DNA of 64,000 nucleotides from NCBI RefSeq assembly GCF_023715465.1, contig NZ_JAMBOE010000011.1, positions 62,001-126,000 on the forward strand. The letters run 5' to 3'. Below the pieces are notes generated by a model. That model did no database searches, was not told the DNA's origin, and saw nothing but the letters and a program-made list of their open reading frames with translations. Both the position numbers and the translations under genes were made by a program. This DNA is from Paenibacillus macerans. Lineage in GTDB: Bacteria; Bacillota; Bacilli; Paenibacillales; Paenibacillaceae. Shown in pieces: positions 27,564 through 37,667 of this stretch (position 1 is the stretch's first letter; each line of letters opens with the position of its first letter).

Positions 27564-30500
27564 TTACTTCTCATATGTCAGTTCCCGTATCATCCGATTG
27601 AGCACGGCGGCGCTTTCGCCTCTTGTCGTGTTCGACTTCGGCACGAATCGCTTGCGGCTGTCTCCGTTTACGATATCGAGCCCGTTCAGAACTTGTACCG
27701 CTTCTTCGGCCCATGCGCCGAGATCGGCCCCGTCGGCGAAAGCGGCCTGCGGAGCGCTGCCGCGCTGGTATCCGGTGTATTCAAGCGCCTTGAATACCAT
27801 CACGGCCATCTCTTCGCGCGTGATCGTCCGATCCGGTCTGAACGTGCCGTCCGCATATCCGCCCACAATGCCCGCCTTCACCGCCGCCTGGATTTGACCA
27901 GCGTGCCAGTCGGACGCCGCTACATCCTTGAAGGAGCCCGTTCCTTCTGAAGCTGACAGCCCCAGGGCTTTCACAATCAGCGCTGCGAACTCGGCCCGCG
28001 TGACCGGGGCATCCGGCACATAGGTTTGCTGCGTACGCCCGGTGACGATCAGCTTGGCAGCGAGGGATTCGACGTCCGCCTTGGACCAGTGGGAAGAAAT
28101 ATCCCGGAACGTAACCGCGTTTTCGATCACCAGATAAGTCCCGTTCGCCTGGCTGTAGATATCGATCTGCTGCCCATTCGCTTTAAACGGTACCGGCACG
28201 TAACCACCGCCGCCGTCCAGACGCACTACCGCAAGCGAAGCGGATGGACCAGGCTGTTCCAGCAATATCGATCGTTTCACGTAGGATGCGTACTCATTCA
28301 GCGCAACGGTTTTGCCGTCTTCGCCCCGCGCTGTCACGCTATACTTCACTGCCTGCAGCCCGCGGTAACCTTTAGACGCCGCATCCTGCAATGCATCGGC
28401 ATCCACGGCCACCCCGATCACCAGCCGGACTCCAGCCGTGTCGGTGCCTGTCTCATTCGCCAAAGCTTGCAGATGAACTTCCTGCTTCGGCAAGTCGTAG
28501 CTTCCGAGAGGCGTTACAACATTCAACACCTGAGCGTCCGACCCGGCAAGCCAAGCTTGCAGCGCCTCGTTATCCACCGTAATGGAAGCGGACTGAACCG
28601 GCTCTGGGCTTGCGGCTTCAATCGTAACTTTACCGCCCGAAGGCTGCTTCAAAGCTTCCTTCATGGCTGCCCCGGTCACCGTGCCTGTGGCCTCGCCTTG
28701 TTCGACCTGAACCTGCACCTGTACTTTACCCGGCTCGGCCGGTGTTGTCGAACCAGGTACCGGAGTCGTTGCCGGAGGTGTTGTTTGCCCCGAGGTGCTT
28801 GGCTTGTTTGAATTGCCCGAATCTCCCGGCTTGCTCGGTTTGCCTGGTGTGCCCGGTTTCCCAGGCTCTTCAGGGAGCGGAGCTCCTTTCAAAGCAACGA
28901 TCCGTCCCTCCACAGCCGAGGTTGCGGACGTAATGGTGCCAATCTTTTTCACATAGTTCGAAAATACCTCGTAGTCCGGCAGATAAAGCAGGTTCACGCG
29001 TCCTTCCAAATAAGCCCGCTCCAGCGAAGCATAGAAATCACCGCCCTTGGCGGTAAATGCATTCGTGGCCACCTCGTACGTTTGGCTCGGATTGATCGGC
29101 TCATAGCCGTTCTTGCCCTTCACCTCGATGCGGAGCACTCGCTCTCCCGGCGATTTGGTTGAATCATAATAAAATCTCATGCCGGCGATATGCGGGAACC
29201 GCCCGTCCTGCGCAGGGATTTTGGACACCCCGTTTTCCAGCGCCTCTTTGATTTCCTGTCCTGTCAGCGTAATGGTCACCAAATCGTTATTGAACGGAAG
29301 CACCGTCATGACGCCGCCCATCGTGACCTTGCCGGCTTCGATCGACTCGCGGATGCCTCCCCCGTTTTGCAGGGCGATCACCGCGTTCGTACCGGCCGCT
29401 TGCGCCGCATTCAGCATACCGTCCGCAATCAGATTGCCGAGATTGGTTTCCTTCGTCCGCACATCGGCGCGAACTCCGTTCAGCTTCACTTCCGTCAAAC
29501 CGACTTCCGCCTGCATGAGCTGCTGGACCCCCGGTTTGTACTTCGTGTTCAGAATGTCCAGCGCTTCCTGGTCGGGTTTGATGACATACTGCCCGTCCGC
29601 GTCCTTCTCGTCAATGGAGATCAAGCGGCTGTTCCATTCCTGCAGGACACCTTCGTCGTTGAAGACGACTTCGAGCTTGCCCAGGAACTGGCCTTTTTCA
29701 CCGGTCTGCACAATCAGCTTCGGAGCGCTGCCGGTGCGGTCCACCACGGCTTGATCCAGCTTGGTATGGCTGTGGCCGCCGACGACGATGTCGATGCCTG
29801 CCACCGCTTTGGCCAGGTTCACGTCAACGTCATAACCCAGATGCGACAGTACGATAATTTTGTTGACACCTTCGTTTTGCAGCATCGCAACGGTGTCCTT
29901 CGCTTTTTGCACCGCGTTGTCAAACGTAACGAGCCCCGGAGACGAAATATTAGCCGTGTCCTCGGTAGTCAGGCCGAACATGCCTACCTGCTGGCCGCCC
30001 ACCTCCGTAATCATTGCCGGGTAGATGTTGCCGGCTTTCGCATTCCGCGAGACTTCATTCTTGAATTTTTCCCGCAAAAGAGGATCCGTCGAAAAATTCA
30101 CGTTCGCAGAGACAAACGAGAAGCTGGCATTCTCGATAAACTTGTTCAGCACCTCGGACCCTTTATCGAACTCGTGGTTGCCAAAGGTCATCGCATCGTA
30201 CTGCACCAAATTCATAAACTCCAGATCCGCCTGCCCCAGGTATTGATTAAAGTACAGTGTACCGGAGAACACATCGCCGGCATCCACAAGCAGCGGGTTG
30301 ATCGCGCCTGCTTTTTCCTCCCGGATGGCCGCCACCCGGCGCGCGATGTTATCCGGTGAACTGACGGTATCCAGATTTGCATGCGTGTCATTCGTATGCA
30401 GGATCGTCAGCGGGAGTCCGCCGGGCACCCCGCCTTGGAGATCAATCTGTGCTACGACCGGATCATGGTCGGACACGCGCCCTTTGGATGGGGCAAAATC

Positions 30501-33500
30501 CGCGTTGAGATGAACCACATCCACCTTGGCGGACCGGGTCAGGTTTTTGCTAACCAGAATATGGTCCAGCACCTGCGAGTTGCCGTCATAGGTATATGTG
30601 TATTGTTCTTCCAACGGCAGCGTTTCGATCAGGTTGTCGAGCTCGTTTCCTTTTAGAATCGTCCCGGTTGGAGTAAATTGAAAATCGTTCAAATCGCCCA
30701 TGGCGATAATATTGGCCTCAGGATTACCCTTCAGAACATCTTTGACGAATCCGTTCACGACAGCCGCAATTTGGTGGCGCTGGGCTTCGCTGGAGAGAAG
30801 CGGCGGCTGTGTATTGCCGAACGGCCCCTGATCGCCGGACTTCGAATTGAAATGATTCGCAATCACGATCACTTTCTCGCCGCGGAATTCAAACTGAGCG
30901 GCGAGCGGCTTACGGGAAGCCTCAAACGCGCTGTTCATCGGATCGATCCGGCCCGGATTATAGTTCAGTTGATCCTTGGCCGCGTCATAGGCCACCGCAT
31001 CGGTGGAGGTGCCTTTTTTGCCAAGGATGCTGTCCGACAATTGGACGCGTTCAGGGTTATAAAGGAAGCCTACCCGGATATTCGCTCCCGGCGCTCCTCC
31101 ATCGTTGTTATTAACCGGTTCGATGTCCGTGTAGCTGTAAGCCGGTCCGCCGGCCGCCCGGATAGCGTTGATCAAGGATTGGTAGCTCTGATCCGCCGCC
31201 GTTGTCCCGTCATTTTTTTCCCCGTTATTGTCCTGGACTTCAACCAAGGTGATAATATCCGGGGACTTCAGGTTCCGGACCATGGATTCCGCAAGCTTGT
31301 TGATTTTGGCGGAGCCCACACCCGGATAGAAATTCTCGATATTGTAGGTCGCTACTCTCAACTGATCGTCCTTCACCTCGATCGTGGATACCTCTTGTTC
31401 AAAAGAACCGCTGTTGATGGCAGGCAGCCCGCCTAATCCAGGAATCACTTTGAAATTCCCGCTGGTGTACCCGATAACGCCAATCACATCATCCGCGAAC
31501 GTATCGCCCGTGCTCACCTCCTGTCCCGGATTGCCGTAGGCAACAAGCAGACGCTGCGGGTTGAAATTCCTCTGCTCCTTCAGTACCAGACCGCCGGCCG
31601 GCGTAATGACGTCCGGTACATCGTTTTCGACCCGGGTTGGAATATTGTAGGTGCCGTTGCTCGTCCAATATGGACTAATAATTGTTGGCTGCGGCAATCT
31701 TACCCGCATCCCTTCCAGCGATTCATAGAAGTCGATAGCATCCTCGTCCGGATCAAAGACCTGAAAACCGTCGTTATCGATGATCGACGCAGGGATCGGA
31801 CGTCCACCCTTGCCCAGCGTGACCGGTTCCGGCAGCGGCTTCTTCTCCTCAATGGTCCGGTAGGACTGAAGCTCGATCTGGGTTGTGGTCAGATTCGTGG
31901 AGCTTCCTTCGTTATATTCCGCCACTTTGCCGGTGACGGATACGACATCGCCCACTTGAGGGCGGCTGTTGTTCGTTGAGTAAACAAAAATCGCATCCGA
32001 CGTATTCGGATTGGAGTCCGGCGCGGTATCCTGGATGTAAAATCCTTTAATGCTTCCGTTCGAGGAAGTATAGCCGTATTGCGTGACGATACCTTCGATG
32101 TCTTTGACGGTTTGGCCGTTATATGGCGACATATGCCCTTTACCCTGAATGTCAGCGATCCGCGGCTGCTCAGTAGCCGTATAAGCAAAGTCATACACTT
32201 TGCTTACATCTGTGCCGGAAACGACGATCGCCTTGATCGTCATATCGCGATCCACTTGAATCGGTGCGCTGTAGAGCGTGCTTGCCGTTGTCGGCTCGAT
32301 GCCGTCCACCGTATAATAGATGCTTGCGCCCGTGGTCGGGCTGGACAATGTAACCGTGCTCCCGGTGATGATCGGGCCTGCTCCCGGTCTTGCGATCACG
32401 GAGAACATGTCTTCGATCAAGGCGTCATCGCCCAATGGGATCAGCTCGTAGATACTGCCGTACTGCTTCACCACGCCCGTCACGCGGCTGAAGGTTTTGC
32501 CCGGTTCCAGCTTGGACAGGCCGGAATAAATGATAAATTCGTGACCGCCCTGTACGGCTGTATATTCGCCCGCCCGGTTTTCGGACTTGATAGAGACATC
32601 ATCCAGGGAAACCAGTCTTGCCTCATAAGTTTCGCCTTGATCCGGGGCGAGATCCGCTCCGCTGATCCGGAGAGGCTCCGGCGATCCGACATGGCTGCCC
32701 GTGACCTCATGCGGCAGCAGGGCATGCGGCTTGATCTCCTGCAGGTTGTTGTAGATGTCCATTACGCCGGCCACGCTGACCCGGTCGCCAACACCTGCGT
32801 TAAGCGGGTAGTCGTAAAGCACGATGCCGGCCGTATCGTCCTCTATATAAGTTTCTCTGCCTTCGATATGCGTAATGATACCTTCCGTCCAGACGTTGTC
32901 GCCTTTAGCTTTGCCGCGTGCTTCGGCAACTGGAGTTTTCGTCAAAACCTCGTATTCAAACGAGGTGACCGGTCCATCCGGAACGCCGTCCATGGCGGCG
33001 TAGGCATCCACCCGGGTCGGCACGTTAATTACGAGTGGGCCGTTTACCAATTGGAATCCAGTTCCAAGATCGTCCGGCAAATAGACAGCCGCATAGACCG
33101 AGGCGGTCACTGTAGGGGGGCTCAGCGTAATCTCCGTCCCAACCGGCCAGGCGTTTGGCTCCGGGTTGGCCGTCACAGGCCCCAGGCTATTGCCGGGGTT
33201 GGACGGCGTATCCGCATACGCGCTGTTTCTGGGCTCCGGCGCCGCGATCGTAAAATCGGCGGCATTGTTATCCGTATCCAGACCGCGGTTTCCCGAGGGG
33301 CCTGCGGCCAATTCCTTGCGGATCGCGGCCGTGCCGTTGGACAAGGCTGCCGTCGCACCGGTTTCATAATCGTTTGCGGTACCGTAGCCGATCAAGTCGA
33401 TACGTTCATCCGCTGCGTTAACCAGATCCACTTTACCGTTGGTTCCGCTCAGATTGAGGTTCCCTGTCAGGTCCGGCGCAGGGAGAGGATTCCCCGTGGA

Positions 33501-33839
33501 ACCGCCGTTTTGCTGAATTAATAGATATTGATGAGGCCCTATAATACCGCTTAACGAAGTTGTGTTCGTAAAATTGCCTGTTGCGCTGGCATAACGTACC
33601 TTCCAGCCTGTAAGGTCAACGGCTTGGTCTGTAGGATTAAACAATTCGATGAAGTCGTGGGTGTACACCGCCCCGCTGTTCCCTCCGCCTCCGTACACCT
33701 GGCTGATCACGACCTGATCATTTTTGGGGGAAGCTTGTACCACTGACGCGGGACTGAATGGAACAAAGATGCTCAAGAGCATTACGATAGCCAACAGCAA
33801 ACTCATCGGCTTGCTGCACCTATGTAATCGGATGTGCAT
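27564..33839 (-). CDS. Giant S-layer-anchored nuclease/5'-nucleotidase (YhcR-like)
   Basis: A 2091-residue exported protein. A signal peptide covers the first 36 residues. A lamin-tail domain (VVISQVYGGGG) and chitobiase-like and OB-fold-like modules fill 40-800. An endonuclease/exonuclease/phosphatase domain spans about 823-1135 (ATYNIENF, GDLNDF, SDHDPV). A calcineurin-like 5'-nucleotidase spans about 1143-1390 (HTNDTHANLD, DAGDVFSG, FGNHEFDKG) with its C-terminal substrate domain at 1430-1640. A Pro/Gly/Ser linker (about 1660-1715) leads to beta modules, and three SLH domains (1909-2090) bind the cell wall. Family knowledge suggests stepwise release of nucleosides and phosphate from extracellular nucleic acids. 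It is far longer than B. subtilis YhcR. Confidence 0.92.
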   Translation of the reverse strand: MHIRLHRCSKPMSLLLAIVMLLSIFVPFSPASVVQASPKNDQVVISQVYGGGGNSGAVYTHDFIELFNPTDQAVDLTGWKVRYASATGNFTNTTSLSGIIGPHQYLLIQQNGGSTGNPLPAPDLTGNLNLSGTNGKVDLVNAADERIDLIGYGTANDYETGATAALSNGTAAIRKELAAGPSGNRGLDTDNNAADFTIAAPEPRNSAYADTPSNPGNSLGPVTANPEPNAWPVGTEITLSPPTVTASVYAAVYLPDDLGTGFQLVNGPLVINVPTRVDAYAAMDGVPDGPVTSFEYEVLTKTPVAEARGKAKGDNVWTEGIITHIEGRETYIEDDTAGIVLYDYPLNAGVGDRVSVAGVMDIYNNLQEIKPHALLPHEVTGSHVGSPEPLRISGADLAPDQGETYEARLVSLDDVSIKSENRAGEYTAVQGGHEFIIYSGLSKLEPGKTFSRVTGVVKQYGSIYELIPLGDDALIEDMFSVIARPGAGPIITGSTVTLSSPTTGASIYYTVDGIEPTTASTLYSAPIQVDRDMTIKAIVVSGTDVSKVYDFAYTATEQPRIADIQGKGHMSPYNGQTVKDIEGIVTQYGYTSSNGSIKGFYIQDTAPDSNPNTSDAIFVYSTNNSRPQVGDVVSVTGKVAEYNEGSSTNLTTTQIELQSYRTIEEKKPLPEPVTLGKGGRPIPASIIDNDGFQVFDPDEDAIDFYESLEGMRVRLPQPTIISPYWTSNGTYNIPTRVENDVPDVITPAGGLVLKEQRNFNPQRLLVAYGNPGQEVSTGDTFADDVIGVIGYTSGNFKVIPGLGGLPAINSGSFEQEVSTIEVKDDQLRVATYNIENFYPGVGSAKINKLAESMVRNLKSPDIITLVEVQDNNGEKNDGTTAADQSYQSLINAIRAAGGPAYSYTDIEPVNNNDGGAPGANIRVGFLYNPERVQLSDSILGKKGTSTDAVAYDAAKDQLNYNPGRIDPMNSAFEASRKPLAAQFEFRGEKVIVIANHFNSKSGDQGPFGNTQPPLLSSEAQRHQIAAVVNGFVKDVLKGNPEANIIAMGDLNDFQFTPTGTILKGNELDNLIETLPLEEQYTYTYDGNSQVLDHILVSKNLTRSAKVDVVHLNADFAPSKGRVSDHDPVVAQIDLQGGVPGGLPLTILHTNDTHANLDTVSSPDNIARRVAAIREEKAGAINPLLVDAGDVFSGTLYFNQYLGQADLEFMNLVQYDAMTFGNHEFDKGSEVLNKFIENASFSFVSANVNFSTDPLLREKFKNEVSRNAKAGNIYPAMITEVGGQQVGMFGLTTEDTANISSPGLVTFDNAVQKAKDTVAMLQNEGVNKIIVLSHLGYDVDVNLAKAVAGIDIVVGGHSHTKLDQAVVDRTGSAPKLIVQTGEKGQFLGKLEVVFNDEGVLQEWNSRLISIDEKDADGQYVIKPDQEALDILNTKYKPGVQQLMQAEVGLTEVKLNGVRADVRTKETNLGNLIADGMLNAAQAAGTNAVIALQNGGGIRESIEAGKVTMGGVMTVLPFNNDLVTITLTGQEIKEALENGVSKIPAQDGRFPHIAGMRFYYDSTKSPGERVLRIEVKGKNGYEPINPSQTYEVATNAFTAKGGDFYASLERAYLEGRVNLLYLPDYEVFSNYVKKIGTITSATSAVEGRIVALKGAPLPEEPGKPGTPGKPSKPGDSGNSNKPSTSGQTTPPATTPVPGSTTPAEPGKVQVQVQVEQGEATGTVTGAAMKEALKQPSGGKVTIEAASPEPVQSASITVDNEALQAWLAGSDAQVLNVVTPLGSYDLPKQEVHLQALANETGTDTAGVRLVIGVAVDADALQDAASKGYRGLQAVKYSVTARGEDGKTVALNEYASYVKRSILLEQPGPSASLAVVRLDGGGGYVPVPFKANGQQIDIYSQANGTYLVIENAVTFRDISSHWSKADVESLAAKLIVTGRTQQTYVPDAPVTRAEFAALIVKALGLSASEGTGSFKDVAASDWHAGQIQAAVKAGIVGGYADGTFRPDRTITREEMAVMVFKALEYTGYQRGSAPQAAFADGADLGAWAEEAVQVLNGLDIVNGDSRKRFVPKSNTTRGESAAVLNRMIRELTYEK

Positions 33840-34040
33840 TTAAGTGTTTCACTCCTCTATTCTATTAAATTTTAATAGTCTTACTAAATATATGGCCAAA
33901 TTGTTATGACTGAAACAACGGCGGATAAGATTTGTATAAAACCGGAGGAGAAATTTGCGGAAATAACCCAGTTTGTTGCCGAATTAACAGATAGTAATTG
34001 AGGTATAAGATTCGATATGCTAAGATAACAATAGAAACAA

Positions 34041-34150
34041 GGAGGCTGCGCCACAGCCTCCCCGGTACAAACACTTGGGTGGGAAACCTCCAAGAAGATG
34101 TCTTGAAAATAACCCGATTCCCTTGGCGCTAACCCGGGCGGGTTATTTTC
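34041..34150 (+). ncRNA. Candidate antisense RNA of a type I toxin-antitoxin pair
   Basis: A plus-strand RNA beginning near 34030 would contain two stem-loops (GGAGGCTG/CAGCCTCC at 34041-34061 and one around 34075-34092) and end at the strong hairpin 34105-34150. The toxin message on the other strand would run through the same DNA, giving about 110 nt of complementarity at the 3' ends, as in TxpA/RatA and BsrG/SR4. The promoter and RNA are inferred. Confidence 0.45.
34105..34150. terminator. Strong bidirectional terminator at the toxin 3' end
   Basis: GAAAATAACCCG (34105-34116) pairs perfectly with CGGGTTATTTTC (34139-34150) across a 22-base loop. The right arm overlaps the stop codon of the small toxin ORF. 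Confidence 0.8.
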
Positions 34151-34223
34151 GTTTGTTCAGATAGGTGAGCAATGCGAGGATAAACATTCCAAGCAATAGC
34201 ACTTCCGAAAACGAAAATTTCAT
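34143..34223 (-). CDS. Small hydrophobic holin-like type I toxin
   Basis: A 26-codon gene: MKFSFSEV, then a single hydrophobic helix LLLGMFILALLTYL, then a basic tail NKRK. This is the look of TxpA/YonT-like membrane toxins, often annotated as putative holin-like toxins in Bacilli. The ATG at 34223 lies 8 bases after a perfect GGAGGTG; a second ATG at 34229 would be too close. It would depolarise the membrane when unrepressed. A possible antisense RNA and bidirectional hairpin overlap its 3' end. Confidence 0.65.
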   Translation of the reverse strand: MKFSFSEVLLLGMFILALLTYLNKRK

Positions 34224-34336
34224 ACGCATCACCTCCGATCTGGAGGCAATACTTTCCTCACCCAAGTTCAGTTGTACAAGCTGAATTATATCACACGAGC
34301 CTGCGATTGCGCAGGCTCATTTGTTAGTTAGTTCCT

Positions 34337-36073
34337 TTAGCCAGACAACGCCACCCAATGCCCCTCGGACACCTCAACGAGCTTGGAATGCTCGACATCG
34401 TATTTAACCGTTTCGGCATGGTCATCGGCAAGCTCCCGCTTTTTGCGGGCTTCGAGCTTCGGGTCGGGCACCGGAATGGCGGCCAAAAGCGACTTCGTAT
34501 ATTCGTGCTGCGGATTGGCATACAGTTCCTCGCTTTCGGCCAGCTCCACGATTTTGCCCATATACATCACCGCCACGCGGTCGCTGATATGTTTCACCAT
34601 CGAAAGATCGTGAGCGATAAATAAATAAGTCAGACCTAACCTCTGCTGGAGTTCCTCCAGCAGCTTGACCACCTGGGCTTGAATAGATACGTCAAGCGCG
34701 GAAAGCGGCTCATCACAAACGATAAACTGGGGTTCCACCGCTAGCGCGCGGGCAATGCCGATTCTTTGCCGCTGTCCCCCGGAGAACTCATGCGGATAAC
34801 GCCGGGCAAAAGCGGGGTCAAGCCCGACCATATCCAGCAGTTCCTCCACCCTTTTCTTCCGCTCGGCCCGGCTGCCGGTCAGCCGGTGAACATCGAGGGC
34901 CTCGCCGATAATATCTTCTACTTTCAGCCGGGGACTGAGCGAGGCGTAGGGATCCTGAAAGATCATTTGCATATAACGGCGCATCGTTTTCATTTCGGTG
35001 GAAGACAACCGATTTACCGGAATCCCCTGGTAATACACATTCCCGCCCGTCGGCTGATGCAGACGCAGGATAGCGCGTCCGGTCGTCGATTTGCCGCTCC
35101 CCGACTCGCCGACCACGCCAAGCGTTTCCCCTGCTTGGATCTGAAAGCTAATGTCGTCGACCGCTTTTAAAATCGTTCCTTTGCCCAAGTCAAAATATTG
35201 CTTCAATGATTTAACCTCAAGCAAAGGCCGCGCTTTGTCCAAACCCGCGGATACGAGCGGAGCCGGCTTCGGCTTCTTCTTCTCGTCAAGGCGCGGCAGA
35301 GCGTGTAGCAGCTTCAGGGTATACGGGTGGCGCGGTTGCTCGAAAATTTCCTCCACCGTTCCGCTTTCCACAATCTCGCCATCCTTCATCACCACAACCC
35401 GATCACACATTCCGGCCACAACGCCCAAGTCATGCGTAATTAAAATAATCGAAGTACCGAACCGCTCCTGCATCGTTTTCATCAAGCTTAAAATTTGCGC
35501 CTGAATGGTGACATCCAGCGCCGTCGTAGGCTCATCGGCGATAAGCAGCGCGGGACGGCAAGCGAGAGCGATGGCGATCATCACGCGCTGACGCATCCCC
35601 CCGGAGAACTCATGGGGATATTGTTCATACCGCAGCTCGCTATGGCGAATCCCCGCAAGCTTCAACAGTTCGATAGCTTCCGACTTCGCTTCCTTGCGTG
35701 ATAATTTCCGGTGCTTAACCAGGCTCTCGGAAATTTGCTCACCGATCTTGAGCGTTGGATTCAGCGAGGTCATCGGGTCCTGAAAGATCATTCCCATGTC
35801 CCGGCCGCGAATGCTTTCCATCTCTTTTTCCGAGTAATCGGCCAGATTGTTCCCCAGAAAAATAATATTCCCTTCTTGCACATATGAAGGAGGGGAAGCC
35901 AGCAGGCGCATGATAGAACGGGCGGTGACGCTTTTTCCGCTGCCGGATTCGCCGACAATGCCCAGTGTTTCTCCTTTTCCCACCTCAAAGCTGACCCCGC
36001 GTACGGCTTCGACCTCCTGATCACGCGTCCGAAAAGTAACCGAGAGATTGTTGACCAGCAGTAATGGTTCCAT
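34337..36073 (-). CDS. Fused oligopeptide/dipeptide ABC ATPase (DppD-DppF type)
   Basis: A 578-residue protein with two complete nucleotide-binding domains. The first (about 1-265) has [15 protein letters not shown] and [12 protein letters not shown]; the second (about 285-560) has [17 protein letters not shown] and [12 protein letters not shown]. Each ends with the OppD/OppF extension ([25 protein letters not shown]). It energises import by the permease and binding-protein genes transcribed divergently from 36195. ATG 36073 follows GGAAGGTG. Fusion of the two ATPases in one chain is less common than separate genes. Confidence 0.93.
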   Translation of the reverse strand: MEPLLLVNNLSVTFRTRDQEVEAVRGVSFEVGKGETLGIVGESGSGKSVTARSIMRLLASPPSYVQEGNIIFLGNNLADYSEKEMESIRGRDMGMIFQDPMTSLNPTLKIGEQISESLVKHRKLSRKEAKSEAIELLKLAGIRHSELRYEQYPHEFSGGMRQRVMIAIALACRPALLIADEPTTALDVTIQAQILSLMKTMQERFGTSIILITHDLGVVAGMCDRVVVMKDGEIVESGTVEEIFEQPRHPYTLKLLHALPRLDEKKKPKPAPLVSAGLDKARPLLEVKSLKQYFDLGKGTILKAVDDISFQIQAGETLGVVGESGSGKSTTGRAILRLHQPTGGNVYYQGIPVNRLSSTEMKTMRRYMQMIFQDPYASLSPRLKVEDIIGEALDVHRLTGSRAERKKRVEELLDMVGLDPAFARRYPHEFSGGQRQRIGIARALAVEPQFIVCDEPLSALDVSIQAQVVKLLEELQQRLGLTYLFIAHDLSMVKHISDRVAVMYMGKIVELAESEELYANPQHEYTKSLLAAIPVPDPKLEARKKRELADDHAETVKYDVEHSKLVEVSEGHWVALSG

Positions 36074-36194
36074 TTTCCGCAACACCTTCCAGTTTAACTC
36101 ATGAAAATCAATCATTGACATCAAAAACAAGCTTACCTAATATATACTATATCGATCGGAATAATTCAATTTAAAAACGTAAGGAGGTGTAACT

Positions 36195-37649
36195 ATGCCG
36201 GCCGTTACGGCGACAAAAGAGCAAATGGAGACCCTATCGATCAGAGAAACGATCAGCATCACTTACGGCAAAATGAGCATGAATCCCGCTTATCGTTACT
36301 TCATCTGGTTATTGGGGGCCCCGGTCCATCTCGTTGTTCTGCTGATATACATATTTCGCAAAAGAAACGACGCTTACGGTTCACTCCTGGCCGCTGCCAA
36401 GAAGGAGCTTCTGGAATCCGGCTATAAAGAGAGGCTGAGGGCGGAAATTGCCGAGGAATTGCGGTGCAAGCAGTTATTTTTCGGACAACCGGTCGCGGAC
36501 GGGAAACTGAAACGCCAAACGGAGAAAGAAGCCGAAGTCCGCTTCCATGAGGCGGCCGTAAATGAAGCCGAACGAAAGCTGGCGTTAAATCGGCTGCAAA
36601 AAACCAGCTTCACCGGCACTTTTCAAGTTCTGGTTCAACAGCCGCTGTTTCTGGCGTTGACGTTCATTCCCGGATTGCCGATGTATACTTTGATCTTTCT
36701 TTATACCCAACCTTATTTGAAATACGTGGCTGAGCGATTGGTGATGAGCTTGTTCGTGATCATGGGCGTGTCCATCCTCGTATTTACGATTCTGCACCTC
36801 TCGCCGATGAATCCCGCCGCCAATATTCTCGGCGAAACCGCGACTGAGGAGCAAATCGCCCAATTCAACAAAATTTACGGACTCGACCAGTCCTATTTCG
36901 CTCAATTGTGGAACACAATTAAAGGCATCGCCACGTTTGATCTGGGCAAATCGTTCTCGGGCAATGAACAAGTCACGGCAACCATCGCCCGCAAGTTTCC
37001 GGTCACGCTGGTATTAACCGTTATTTCGCTGCTGCTGGCCATCCTGATTGCCATTCCGGTTGGGATCATTTCCGCCGTCAAACGAAATTCGCTGTGGGAC
37101 TATACGTTTATGTTCATCGCGTTGATCGGTTTGTCGATACCCAGCTTTTGGCAGGGGCTTATTTTCATCCTGAACTTTTCGATCAAGCTGCATTGGCTGC
37201 CCGCCACCTTTAATCCGCAAAATGCACTGTCCTACATCATGCCGACCGTCGTTTTGGGGACCGGACTGACGGCGGCCGTGGCCAGGATGACCAGGTCGTC
37301 CACCTTGGAGGTCATTCACGAAGACTATATTCTTACCGCCAAGGCCAAAGGGCTCGGCAAACGCCAAGTTTTGCTGAAGCATGCGGTGCGCAATGCGATG
37401 ATTCCGATCATTACCGTGATCGGCCTGCAATTTGGCGGTATGCTGGGCGGTTCGGCCGTTACGGAAAAGGTGTTCAACATCAGCGGGATCGGGAGCTACG
37501 TCGTCGACAAGCAATTTATTCCCGACATCCCCAGCATCATCGGCGGGGTCGTTTATACCGCAATTACCATATCTTTGGTGAACATGGTCGTCGATATTTT
37601 TTACGCTTTCTTCGATCCTCGTATCCGGACGAAGATGAAACAATATTAA
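36195..37649 (+). CDS. Opp/Dpp-type ABC permease (DppB-like) with long N-terminal extension
   Basis: A 484-residue inner-membrane permease. From about residue 175 it is a typical DppB protein (RLVMSLFVIMGVSILVF) with the EAA loop EDYILTAKAKGLGKRQ and C-terminal FYAFFDPRIRTKMKQY. The first 170 residues are unusual: an extra hydrophobic segment (YFIWLLGAPVHLVVLLIYIF), a charged helical stretch and another pair of helices. DppB proteins are normally 300-340 residues. AAGGAGG precedes the ATG. It is first in a three-gene operon with the second permease and the binding protein. Confidence 0.9.
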   Translation: MPAVTATKEQMETLSIRETISITYGKMSMNPAYRYFIWLLGAPVHLVVLLIYIFRKRNDAYGSLLAAAKKELLESGYKERLRAEIAEELRCKQLFFGQPVADGKLKRQTEKEAEVRFHEAAVNEAERKLALNRLQKTSFTGTFQVLVQQPLFLALTFIPGLPMYTLIFLYTQPYLKYVAERLVMSLFVIMGVSILVFTILHLSPMNPAANILGETATEEQIAQFNKIYGLDQSYFAQLWNTIKGIATFDLGKSFSGNEQVTATIARKFPVTLVLTVISLLLAILIAIPVGIISAVKRNSLWDYTFMFIALIGLSIPSFWQGLIFILNFSIKLHWLPATFNPQNALSYIMPTVVLGTGLTAAVARMTRSSTLEVIHEDYILTAKAKGLGKRQVLLKHAVRNAMIPIITVIGLQFGGMLGGSAVTEKVFNISGIGSYVVDKQFIPDIPSIIGGVVYTAITISLVNMVVDIFYAFFDPRIRTKMKQY

Positions 37650-37667
37650 AGCGGGTGCAATTAAAAT

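Noticed and set aside
32079-33521. 480-codon plus-strand frame opposite the giant nuclease gene
   Set aside because: Shadow frame without ribosome site or motifs; the minus strand encodes the signal peptide and lamin-tail domain.
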